A stretch of 64,000 nt of DNA from Pseudogymnoascus destructans (Eukaryota > Ascomycota > Leotiomycetes > Thelebolales > Thelebolaceae). How positions within the stretch are numbered: the first letter of the stretch is position 1; every line of letters starts with the position of its first letter. The notes under the pieces were generated by a model that saw only the letters and a list, made by a program, of their open reading frames with translations, ran no database searches and had not been told where the DNA came from. The stretch spans positions 769,001 to 833,000 of the forward strand of contig NW_020167529.1 of NCBI RefSeq assembly GCF_001641265.1, read 5' to 3'. A program made the translations under genes and the position numbers. Shown in pieces: positions 24,901 to 33,629 of this stretch.

Positions 24901-25497
24901 TGGGAGGATCAGTTTTGGGTCGATTTCTTTCGTTTCCTCCTTTGCTTGTTCAGCGAGTATATCTTTAAATGATACTGCAAAAATCTTAGCTCCTTTCTGC
25001 TTCCGAAGCATATTGAATGGTGCAGCTCCAATCATTGTAACAGTGCATTTGTTCTTGTTCTTATAATGAGGTTGGAGGGCTGGCTTCGGAGCTTCTTTAT
25101 CTTGTATTTCCTTCTCAGCTTGGGGACTTGTAGTTTTCACTTTTAAAGTGTCTGTTGGTGTAGTGTGCTGGCAGTGACCCTTTGTAAAGATGACTTGGTC
25201 GTTTACCATATTGAGTGTGACTCCATGCTGCTTCATCCAAGCTTTCCCAAGAATGATAGAATGTTTCCCAAGAGTAGTAATGAATAGAGGGCATAGACTT
25301 TCAACGTGATCTCCAATTTGTAGTCGAGGGTATATAGCATGCGTAACTGTAGGTGCTGCAACTCCATTAAATCCTTCGATGTTCTTTGGTTTTATAAGTT
25401 GGATAGGAGAGATGTTCTCAATTTCACAAATTCGTTTTGCGTCACCAGCATTCACAAAGCTTCCACCTGTTGCACCGCTATCCATTAAGGCTTGCAT
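21928..25497 (-). pseudogene. Ty3 Pol polyprotein with frameshifts (protease-RT-RNase H-integrase-chromodomain)
   Basis: The first block (23131..25497) has the aspartic protease DSGATG near its start, reverse transcriptase with YMDDLLVYS, and RNase H (EADASDF). The frame is lost after HPALG near 23131, and the integrase zinc domain and catalytic core continue in a second frame (22688..23134: ISLDFITGLP, IISDRGPQF). A second shift at about 22735 leads to the last block (21928..22869) with the ERFNAELERYLR integrase segment, an SH3-like part and a chromodomain (EWEVEEILDSKFLRKK...). At least two indels therefore prevent synthesis of a full Pol. Confidence 0.9.
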
Positions 25498-25622
25498 GAC
25501 AATTTGATTCCTTCCTATTCTGCAGGTAGCTAAGAATGGAGTGTCATAGTCGAAATGGGATAATGATGAGGCAGAGGAGGCAATTCTTGCTGTAGAACCT
25601 CTAGCGACGTCTTTTCTAGAGG

Positions 25623-26891
25623 CTATTCTTTTCCCGACTCATACTGGGTAGGATCCTCAGTATCAGAGATCTCATTGAGTCTGCCTTTCTGTTTCTGAGG
25701 GCAGTCATGAGCACGATGGCCGCTTTCGTGGCAATGGAAGCATTTGCCAAGCTTCATGAGCAATTCTTTCTCAGGATCTTGGTGGGGAGAGTGGTAGAGC
25801 TTCTTCTGTGGTGCCACTATTTCAACAGCAGTACTAGCAGTAGGGCTCTGGCCACTCTGCTTCTGGTAGGCGAACGGCTGTGGCTTCATTCTATTCTCCT
25901 TTTCTTGAATTCTCTGTAGGTTTTGGTCCACAAGCATGCATTTCTTCGCGAATTCATGTAGGGTGGTAGCTCCCACTTCTGCAACAAGGGCTTTCTGCAT
26001 TCCTTGGTTAATTTTAAATCAGAGATCATCAAGCAAGGTCTCGTCTGAGTAGTCCAGCTCTGCAGTGAGTCTCTGGAATTCAGCCCAGAATGTTGTGAAG
26101 GTATTCTTGCCTTGGTATAATTTGCGATACTCAGTTTGTGCAGTGTGTCTCCTATCGGGGTCGCTAAACACTTTCTTGAGGAGTTGGAGGATTTCTTCTG
26201 CTGACTGAAGCATGTTTGGTGAGGTAATGCGAAGCCTTGGGTTCACATGGCAAACTGCGAGTCCTCCTAGTCTGCTTTGGAGATAACTCATCTGCATCTT
26301 GTCATTTGGGAAGTGGTCGATGTTGGCTTCCAGCTTGAGTCGGATCTTCACAACCCAGTCTTCAAAAGCTGGTTCAATCCCATCCGTAAGAATAGGAGGA
26401 TACGGAATGTGAGCAGACTGGCGAGGTGCTGCATTGCGGATAGGAGCTGTATTCTCAAGATATTTTTGAATGCCTTGCAGTTCAGTAATCTTTTCATCCT
26501 TGTCTTGAATTTCTTCTTGGAGCTGTAGAATAGCATCATTTCGCTCTGTAATAGTAGCATCAGAAGCTTGACCGACGATGAGGTAGTCCTTCATAATGGC
26601 TTTCAACATTGACCAGGCGTACTCTTGGCTGCTAGGTGACAGCTTTTGGAATTCAGTGTAGGTGTTGACATTCCAATTCCTCATCTGGTGGCCGTTTGAT
26701 AGTATAGACTGGTGTCTTTCTTGAGCTGTTTTGCCCATCCTCTTGAAATCTTCTTGGGCTTCGAGGAAGTCATCTTGAAGTTCATCTCTCTTCTCAGACT
26801 CATCTGCCAAGGTTGTTTTCTCATTTATAGACTCATAGTCTTCTGAGTTTCGGTCAGCCATCTTGGCTTTTTCTTTGGCTGTGTGTGCCAT
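25623..26891 (-). pseudogene. Ty3 Gag (zinc-knuckle) with one in-frame stop
   Basis: Starts MAHTAKEKAKMADRN at 26891 and has a long helical region followed by a retrotransposon-gag capsid-like section (ILTDGIEPAFEDWVVKIR, then AEFQRLTAELDYSDETLLDD). A TGA at 26019-26021 stops the frame, but reading resumes at once in the same frame with the nucleocapsid zinc knuckle CFHCHESGHRAHDC (C-x2-C-x4-H-x4-C) and ends at 25623. A single CGA to TGA change would explain the stop. The following pol is in another frame and overlaps the end of gag, as expected for a frameshifting Ty3 element. Confidence 0.85.
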
Positions 26892-27205
26892 AGCAGCTTT
26901 GCTATTCTTTCAGTTTTCGTATTCAGTAGATCAGACTCGTATCGCCAAAGGCCCTATTGCGCAGTTTGTCGACTGTAGGAGCCACTCAAGAGGAGCGCAC
27001 TTCCCTCACAGCTATATTCCTTGTCGAGGGAGCGTTGTGAAAGGTCTGATCTATGAAGTCTGTGGTGTTCTGGTGTTTCTGGTGTGTTCTGTGGTGTTCT
27101 GGAATCGACTTTAGGATATGGTTGTAGGGTTTCCAAAGAAGGGAATTCAAATTTCAGTATCAAGGTTCTGCTCAGAGAGCAAAAGAAAGGTGAGATTTAA
27201 TCTTA

Positions 27206-27422
27206 TGTTACGATGATCACGGAGGTCAAGAAGCCAGTCCGGAGAATAATAAGCTAGATTGAATCTAAAGAGAGAAGAAGAAGAAGAAGGAAGGAAGGTG
27301 AGGCTATTCCTCGTAATATACAGTTGTCCGCTTAGCAGTTGTAGCCTTGGTGGCTAAGGCTACACCCGTAACAACCATAACAACTGTAACAACCATAACA
27401 ACTGTAAGCTATAATCGTAACA
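27206..27422 (-). repeat. Right (5') LTR of the degenerate Ty3 element
   Basis: 217 bp. It has AACCATAACAACTGT where the left LTR has AACCGTAACAACCGT, the kind of transition expected from repeat-induced point mutation or simple decay. Confidence 0.9.
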
Positions 27423-27548
27423 GGTGCTCAAAACAGGGCTGTCTAGGCTAGTAAATCGAGAGCTTAAGGAATCAGAGACCATTGACTGGGTAAGACTGTG
27501 ATTATACTGCTGTTGGAACCATTCAATACAGGCTCTCTGGGTAGGTCG
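27423..27548 (-). pseudogene. pogo-like transposase, displaced N-terminal fragment
   Basis: On the minus strand this 126-nt fragment encodes CIEWFQQQYNHSLTQS and then Val-Ser-Asp-Ser-Leu-Ser, a helix-turn-helix typical of the N-terminus of pogo/Fot1 transposases. Its frame continues exactly into the piece left of the Ty3 element if one copy of the 5-bp duplication GGTGC is removed. A further fragment with a Met-Pro-Pro-Ile start codon lies at 29038..29083, right of the palindromic insertion, but a few bases seem lost or shifted at that junction. Confidence 0.78.
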
Positions 27549-29037
27549 TGTTACGATATCAAGTGCGCCTTGCAGCTCGAGTGGGGGTTCAGGGGTGTGG
27601 GGAGCTTTCCGGGGTTGGAGCGAAGTTTTCAGTTGTGGAGTGAATTCTCAGAACTGGTCTCGCTAAAGAGAATTCACTCCACAATAGCTGTATATAGATC
27701 GAGCCACTGCTCGAGTGCTCCTCTTCTCTTTCCTTTCTTCTCTAGATTGAGTTTAATTCATAATACCCAACTGGCGCCCTATGCCTTGGTGAACCGTGAC
27801 ATCACGCGCTCAGAAGTTGGTTCTCTCGACAGTATCCGCGACCTGTCACGGTTCACCAAGGCATAGGGCGCCAGTTGGGTATTATGAATTAAACTCAATC
27901 TAGAGAAGAAAGGAAAGAGAAGAGGAGCACTCGAGCAGTGGCTCGATCTATATACAGCTATTGTGGAGTGAATTCTCTTTAGCGAGACCAGTTCTGAGAA
28001 TTCACTCCACAACTGAAAACTTCGCTCCAACCCTGGTGTCATACTGACATTCGTTGCACTCAGTTTGCTATCAAACTCAAGAGAAAACTTAGAAATCTCC
28101 TCCTCAAACCTACAAGTCACCATACATATCTTGGCTTATCACACCAACAACAGAAGCAATACTACTCAACGATTGCTGCAAACTCTTCTACTACATCTGT
28201 TTATGCTACATACATCACGGCATATCATTTGGACACTCATTGAACAAGTTATTAAGAAAATCTCCTCCTTAAGGGGGTGGGCCAATACTACCACATGGCA
28301 TATCTCTACCAACTAGAGGCCTAGGAACATGAACGATAGCTCTAGAAGCTTCTACAACCCTCTATGATTCATTACACGTCATCGCTCCTTAGTTACCCAC
28401 AAGATTGGTTAAGTTATGACATAATTTGTCTATAGGTACTCTGACCTTGGACCTCCTTTTCACTTCCTATAGGCTAGGAACCCAAGAGATGGTTCTATGG
28501 GATTCTCTTACGTTCACTACATGATTAGCAAGCTAGTTGTGGGTCGCACTTGATTTCTAATACATTTACCAAGCCTGGTTAGTCATGGAAAGTCATGGAA
28601 AATGAGAGAACTACACTCCTTTGGCATAAATAGGATTGCCCTTTCCTTAAGAAAGGGCAAGCAGGCAATACAGTAAATCAACTAGCACATACTTCTACGT
28701 CTTTTCCAAGCTTCCAAGCATTGATCTTGTTATTCTCTGTTTTTGAAAAGTCAGTGAGGTGCTAACCTCTGACTTACCCCTGAGTTCTCAGACTCAACAT
28801 TTGTTGCAACTTGTCTAAACCACTTCACCACATCATACACCTGATTGCTGCGTTGTGGAATAGTCTAAGCTACAACCCTTTGGCTCTGTTTCCTAAGACA
28901 GTGTGTTGTCTTAGTAAATTCATCCCTTCCTTGGGTGGCTAGATTCTCATATCTGGTGCACCCACCATTACACCCGGAAAGCTCCCCACACCCCTGAACC
29001 CCCACTCGAGCTGCAAGGCGCACTTGATATCGTAACA
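27549..29037. mobile_element. Palindromic double-LTR structure inserted in the pogo element
   Basis: Outer ends are inverted copies: TGTTACGATATCAAGTGCGC at 27549 onward and its reverse complement ending at 29037 (about 65 bp alike). Inside, two 189-bp arms (27612..27800 and 27845..28033) are inverted copies around a 44-bp loop. Each half looks like an LTR (TG... to ...CCCA at about 27769) followed by a TGGCGCC primer-site-like motif, so two LTR 5' ends face each other. The right-hand LTR is split by a separate insertion (28034..28972). The flanks share only CG(TG), so no clean target duplication is present; the object may have arisen by recombination rather than by one integration. Confidence 0.75.
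28034..28972. mobile_element. 939-bp TG...CA insertion inside the palindromic LTR structure
   Basis: The right-arm LTR is continuous with its mirror copy up to CCC at 28031-28033 and resumes with CCC at 28973. The inserted segment starts TGGTGTCATACTGAC and ends CACCATTACA, the usual TG...CA of LTR elements. It contains a TATA-like GGCATAAATAGG at about 28620, but no ORF with known domains. It could be a long solo LTR or a deleted element; the superfamily cannot be told. Confidence 0.6.
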
Positions 29038-29083
29038 CGTGACACTGCTCAGTCGTCATTGTGTACAGCCGAATTGGAGGCAT
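29038..29083 (-). pseudogene. pogo-like transposase, 5'-most fragment with start codon
   Basis: Begins ATGCCTCCAATTCGGC on the minus strand (Met-Pro-Pro-Ile-Arg, then Thr-Met-Thr-Thr-Glu-Gln), as in many fungal pogo-like transposases, about 148 bp inside the right inverted terminal repeat. The reading frame is cut by the palindromic LTR insertion at 29037. Assigned by position and by the short motif only. Confidence 0.6.
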
Positions 29084-29291
29084 CGATTCATCCGATAAGT
29101 CTATAATTTGGTGAATGAGGTCAATATCGAGTGAATCGTGATTTGTATCAGGAATTAATTTGGGCCAAAGAAAAATACTGAGTTATCGCGATAATCGACT
29201 AATCGCGAATCGACTTAGTGCAACTCGACTGTAGTAGAATAGTAGTATAGATAGTATTTCTAATTAATATCACACAATACCTCTAGATATA

Positions 29292-29454
29292 CAGTCATGA
29301 CGCGTTAAGTCGATACTCGATTCACGTTACGTCGATACGTTTTGCTGGCCTCAACCCCCCTGTCCACTACCAAAATACGTTCGATATCTCGATATTTACG
29401 CTATCTCGATGGTATTTACAGGACCCGAGCTATCGACTTAACAGATTATGACTG
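29292..29454. mobile_element. 163-bp MITE with pogo-type ends
   Basis: The left end CAGTCATGACGCGTTAAGTC and the inverted right end CAGTCATAATCTGTTAAGTC match well and are flanked by TA on both sides (29290-29291, 29455-29456). The ends share CAGTC...TTAAGTCGAT or CTAAGTCGAT with the neighbouring pogo-like transposon only about 60 bp away. It has no coding capacity, so it is a non-autonomous relative that such a transposase could have moved. Confidence 0.82.
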
Positions 29455-29849
29455 TACAATGTTATGTGTAGTGTTATCATCACCTTCCGGAAGTAGAATG
29501 TGTACGTCCGTGACATTGCAACGTAGAATTGCCCGTGACTAAATGTAGGTGCCTGTAAATCAACTCTAACAAACTTAAATGACTAGCGTTAAGACTTATT
29601 AATAGTTATTGCAACTAGACTAGAAACTGTTTATAGGTAAGGATGTACTGTAAGTCCCCCTCGCTCATCTAGAGCTTTACCTGCGGAATCGTCCGTAACT
29701 GCCTATAAAATTGTTCTCTAAGTAAGCGGACCGCAAGACAGTGCTGTGTTATGCTTAAAACAATCATACGTAACCTGTTACATAATCCTTCCTATGGAAC
29801 TATATTCTGTAAGAGCATTACAGGTACCCTAACCTTAAGCTGTAGAAGG

Positions 29850-30055
29850 TGTAACACTGCTTCCTATCTAATAGGATGCATAGAGCTTTCTTACTTAAGG
29901 TTAACTTAACAGAGGAGGCAGGGGATTAAACACAAAGGCTTTTCTAAGTAACACGTTACAGTATTGTAAAGAATACTATATTAAGTTGAGCACGAAGCTC
30001 CTATCTAAGGGAATACTATCTACTTATATAGTGACATCGTGCCTTATAGGTAATC
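29850..30055 (-). repeat. Diverged remnant of the 475-bp LTR family
   Basis: Begins TGTAACACTGCTTCC and shares GAGGAGGCAGGGGAT, AAGTAACACGTTAC and GTTGAGCACGAAGCTCCTAT with the intact solo LTR at 39396..39870, in the same orientation. Likeness stops at about 30055, so only the U5/R part is left. Confidence 0.75.
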
Positions 30056-30114
30056 TGGATAGTTGATGGATAGCTCAACTATCTAATATCCACTAATTTC
30101 TACAACTATCCACT

Positions 30115-30350
30115 AGCCTGGTTAGGCTGCAGCCTAGCCCTGCTAGCCCCGTGACTTCTTTGTTAGTTACACTACAGCCTAGCCCCACTAGCCCTGTGGC
30201 TTTCTAGGTCACGTTACCAAGCCTAGTTCCGCTAGCCCTATAACTGATGTTACGTTACTGTAGCCGTAACACCTAGTTCTGCTAGCCCTGTAACTGACAT
30301 TACATTACCGTAGCTGTAACATCAAGTTATAGGTGCTGTAATCGACACGC
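30115..30350. repeat. Degenerate tandem repeat (CTAGCCCTGT units)
   Basis: Four or so imperfect copies, about 50-60 bp each, of a unit containing GCCTAGCCCCGCTAGCCCTG followed by a GTTACGTTACCGTAGCTGTA-like part. No coding content. Confidence 0.55.
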
Positions 30351-31146
30351 TTCTGTAGCATAAGCGACAGACTGCAATAGGATCCTTAATAACTATAGAC
30401 TGTGTAGGGTGTGGTAATATAGGTTGTGGCTGTTATAGCAGCCGACTATGAATGACGCCTTTGCAGTTGTGGTTAAATAGCGTCTATAATGGGGTGGAAC
30501 GTCTATAAGAGGCGGTATGCTACCTATAACAGGTGCTATAATACGTAGCGAGACCCTCTGTTAGGTACGGCAAGAAGTATAGGTAGAAGCGCACGTAGAA
30601 CAGGTCCTATAGCATCTTCCAAGCTGATTTGTACAGAAGAGGGATGCCTTGTAGAAGGTGTGGCAATACATACACTAGATAGGGGGTGAATAACTCATCG
30701 TAAGCACACCTGTATAACAGGCCTATAGCTTCAAAAGCAACACAGCTACAACTATAGATAGAACTATATGCAAAGTAAGGAGTTACAGATAGGGGTTACA
30801 GACTAGTATAGGTCTAGGGCTATAGGTGAAAAATTCTCATACACATTAGGCCCTATAAGGCAATAAGTGGGTCTAAGGCTAATGCAACCAATCATGAATT
30901 TTGACATTTAATAGCTAATCAATTCTAGCATGTAAGATCTAACGAAGCAGCAGGGGTTGGCCATAAGACAGTATAGACGCCAGCCGCCGCTCTCATTGTG
31001 GCATAAGATGGCTTCATCAAGCCACCTCAAACCACAACGCTAGGAGCTGCTGCTGGCCTCATATGTGATAGAGGCATCAGAGCGGTTAATAGGGGGGTAT
31101 AGGGTGCTTATAGGCAGCAAAGGGTGGAGGAGTAAGGGAGGTAGTC

Positions 31147-31621
31147 TGTTACGATGGAACAAGAAGGCTGGCCAACTACAGGACAGGAAGGAGGGAGGTC
31201 GCATGAGACCGGCCCTGGTACCTGGAGGGGCAGCGGGGAATAGTAGTTCCGAAAGTATCACGTGACGGACTCGCAGGATGATGAGAAGAGTCCTAAGAGT
31301 CCAGGACTCCGAGGACTCGAGTGAGTTCCCAGGAGTCCACTAGGCACGTGATGGACTCGCAGGATGATGAGAAGAGTCCTAAGAGTCCAGGACTCCGAGG
31401 ACTCGAGTGAGTTCCCAAGAGTCCACTAGGCACGACGCCACTATATAAGTAGATAGTAGTTCCTTAGATAGGAGCTTTGTGCTCAACTCAATACAGTATT
31501 TGTTATATACTAGTAACGTGTTACTTGAAGCCTTTGTGTCTGATCCCCTGCCTCCTCTGATAAGTAAACCTTTACGCAAGAGAACCTCTGTGTCTTCTAT
31601 CGTTTAGAAGTCAGCGTTACA
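31147..31621 (+). repeat. 5' LTR of the young chromovirus
   Basis: 475 bp. It contains two tandem 86-bp units (31262..31347 and 31348..31433), each beginning GTGAYGGACTCGCAGGATGA, with CACGTG at the junctions, and a TATATAAG box at about 31443 that fits a Pol II promoter with the transcription start shortly after it. Gag starts 47 nt past the LTR. Confidence 0.92.
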
Positions 31622-31667
31622 CTTTGAGCACCACTTCTACGAGGTACCGGCTTACACACAAAGCAAC

Positions 31668-33287
31668 ATGTCTGTCGTCAGTTCGAAGGGGAAAACCCCC
31701 ACCACGCCAACTTCGTCTCAGAGGTCTAAGCCTGAGAATGAAGAGATGCCCGATGCACCCACCGTCAACGAACTCAAGGAAACTCTACGCGTCAAGTTGC
31801 CCGACACTTACTCCGGCAACCGAAAGGAACTTGAGGTGTTTTTGCTACAGGTCGAACTGTACCAGCACTTCAATGATGAGAAGTTTCCCACCCAGGAGAG
31901 CTATGCCCTGTGGACTGCGTCCTACCTTAGGGGGGAAGCCCTGCGATGGATCGAACCATTCCTCAAGGACTATTTCAAATATGAAAGTACCAATGGAAGC
32001 ATGACAACTACGCAGACTATGTTTGGCAGCTGGAATGGATTCTGTAAGGAAATCCGACGCATGTTCGGAGACATCGATGAGATTAAGACCGCAGAAGACC
32101 ATCTGTTTGCACTTAAGCAGACTGGCAGTGCCCTCACATACTCCACAGAATTCCAGAGATACGGCAATCAGACAGGATGGGACGCCAGCGCACTCATCAG
32201 CCACTACCGACGTGGGCTGAAGAGCCATATACGTATGGAACTTGCCCGTTTGGAACAACAACCAACGGACATGGTAGCGCTAATCGAACATACGGTCCGA
32301 ATCGACAATCGACTATACGAATTCCAGAAGGAACGTCGGACCTATGACAAGCCCAAGAAAAGTTACCCCTACCGGGGAAACGAGGGCAGACGACGGGATC
32401 AACACCCGCGAGACAACCGTTGGTCGGACCCAATGGAACTTGATGCCACGTTCAAACCTGGACGACCCCGTGACCCTAAGAAAGACAGACAATTCAAGGA
32501 ACGACTCTGTTTTAACTGTGACAAGCCAGGCCACATGGCCCGAGACTGCAGACAGCCAAAGAAAGGGAACGGCGGACGCAAAGTCGGCAAGCAACTTAAC
32601 GCCACCTGGACAGGACAGTTGAACGCAACGTTTGTGAGCAAACAGGACTGGGGAATAAACGGCGAAAGCACCCCAGAAGACGAGAGCTCAGATGAAGGGT
32701 CGGAGGCGGAATCGTTCACCGTCTCGGAACAGGAGACCTTCGATGAACTCGCACCTACGGAACCAATGAGTCCACGGTGCAAGAACGTAGTAAGACGCAT
32801 GGCAAAACACGCCCACGCGAAGATTAGGGCCGAACGAGACAAGCCCAATGGCCAGAGGAGAATCCCCATGCTTAAAGACCTCTACGGGAACCTGTTACAG
32901 GAACTTCCGTTAAAGTGCAAGGTGGACGACTGCAAGGATGACCTCTGGAGATACTACGACCAACTAACGAATACCCGCAGGCTGCTTGGCACGTCCCAAG
33001 ACGTAGCTAAGTTGGAAGCCCAAGAAGCGGAAGAACTGGAGAAGGATGTCGAGCATATGGCTAAACTGAAGTATATGAAAAGCGTCGAACTTTACTACCA
33101 GGACCGCAGGAGAGCCCTGAAGAAGTACGACGAGAAAGCCAGAGATATGCTCCGACGGGAAAATGCGAGACCCACTCCACGCATCGAAAGGAGAGCCATG
33201 GAGCAACTAGACACATTCTCCACGCCTCCGAGGGAAGATAGTGCATGGGTGAGAGGACAGCGGGAACTATCACGCAACAGAGACTGA
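31668..33287 (+). CDS. Ty3 Gag polyprotein (539 aa)
   Basis: Starts MSVVSSKGKTPTTPTS. The capsid-like retrotransposon-gag region lies at about residues 45-190 (LEVFLLQVELYQHFND, ALWTASYLRGEALRWIEPFL, YRRGLKSHIRMELA). The nucleocapsid zinc knuckle CFNCDKPGHMARDC (CCHC) lies at about residues 282-295. A charged C-terminal half with coiled-coil character follows. The ORF is intact and ends at the TGA at 33285. It packages the element RNA into virus-like particles. The next 340 nt contain another frame with CSEDDCKLHW that looks like a lost or frameshifted Gag tail. Confidence 0.9.
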   Translation: MSVVSSKGKTPTTPTSSQRSKPENEEMPDAPTVNELKETLRVKLPDTYSGNRKELEVFLLQVELYQHFNDEKFPTQESYALWTASYLRGEALRWIEPFLKDYFKYESTNGSMTTTQTMFGSWNGFCKEIRRMFGDIDEIKTAEDHLFALKQTGSALTYSTEFQRYGNQTGWDASALISHYRRGLKSHIRMELARLEQQPTDMVALIEHTVRIDNRLYEFQKERRTYDKPKKSYPYRGNEGRRRDQHPRDNRWSDPMELDATFKPGRPRDPKKDRQFKERLCFNCDKPGHMARDCRQPKKGNGGRKVGKQLNATWTGQLNATFVSKQDWGINGESTPEDESSDEGSEAESFTVSEQETFDELAPTEPMSPRCKNVVRRMAKHAHAKIRAERDKPNGQRRIPMLKDLYGNLLQELPLKCKVDDCKDDLWRYYDQLTNTRRLLGTSQDVAKLEAQEAEELEKDVEHMAKLKYMKSVELYYQDRRRALKKYDEKARDMLRRENARPTPRIERRAMEQLDTFSTPPREDSAWVRGQRELSRNRD

Positions 33288-33372
33288 TCATCCCTGGCAC
33301 GCGTATGTCTAGTGGGAGTATTGCAGCGAAGATGATTGCAAGCTCCACTGGAAAAAGAAACACCAGAATCAG

Positions 33373-33597
33373 TTGTTTCCCCGATCCTCGCCCAGGATAC
33401 ACTTCAGAGATGCAGAGCAAGTTCACGCCCTCAGGCGAAGCCAGTCTGAAGGGGACTTGCCTATCAAAAGCGAACAGGTATACGAGAAATACCCACATCT
33501 GCTAGACGAAGCAGAAGAGCGAGGGAAACGATCTCCCCAAGGACCACCATTGGAAGCGGATGAATACTATCCTTCCTCGGACGAGTCAAAAAACTAG
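33373..33597 (+). other. Gag-Pol junction frame (74 codons), probably out-of-frame Gag tail
   Basis: This frame (+1 relative to Gag) has the charged sequence KSEQVYEKYPHLLDEAEERG and, upstream of a TAG at about 33312, continues back as HPWHAYV after the Gag end. The segment WEYCSEDDCKLHWKKK just after the TAG resembles the Cys-containing end of other fungal Gag proteins (judgement by likeness). It may be read by frameshift and stop bypass, or be a decayed tail. No function can be assigned. Confidence 0.35.
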
Positions 33598-33629
33598 GAG
33601 TCCTCGACGGTAGGCCACCGGCGAGCGAC

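Larger units (their letters stand above)
21657..27422 (-). mobile_element. Degenerate Ty3 LTR retrotransposon (chromovirus type)
   Basis: Two direct LTRs (21657..21881, 225 bp; 27206..27422, 217 bp), both starting TGTTACGATG and ending ATCGTAACA, flank gag and pol on the minus strand. The 5-bp target duplication GGTGC is present at 21652-21656 and 27423-27427. A G-tract directly beside the left LTR on the coding strand (CCCC run at about 21885-21895) is the polypurine tract, which agrees with the direction. The domain order protease, reverse transcriptase, RNase H, integrase, chromodomain defines a Ty3 chromovirus. The LTRs differ at a dozen or so sites, mostly G/A and C/T changes, plus small gaps, so the copy is not recent. 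Confidence 0.93.
20228..29231 (-). mobile_element. pogo/Fot1-like DNA transposon, broken by nested insertions
   Basis: The left end CAGTCAAGTCGCGCTAAGTC (from 20228) and the inverted right end CAGTCGAGTTGCACTAAGTC (ending at 29231) match over about 23 bp, and each is flanked by TA (20226-20227 and 29232-29233), the target duplication of Tc1/mariner/pogo elements. Between them lie the pieces of one transposase gene on the minus strand, separated by a Ty3 retrotransposon (21657..27422) and a palindromic LTR structure (27549..29037). Without these two the element would be roughly 1.75 kb, normal for this family. The nesting order shows the DNA transposon was there first. Confidence 0.88.
29457..31146. 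other. AT-rich repeat-derived stretch without genes
   Basis: No ORF of interest. It includes a diverged LTR remnant (29850-30055) and a loose run of repeats containing CTAGCCCTGTAACT and GCCTAGCCC (about 30115-30350). The rest looks like decayed transposon sequence. Confidence 0.6.

Noticed and set aside
28034..28972. Calling this insertion a full copia element
   Set aside because: It has TG...CA ends and a TATA-like box, but no gag, integrase or RT motif and no pair of LTRs within it, so the superfamily stays open.
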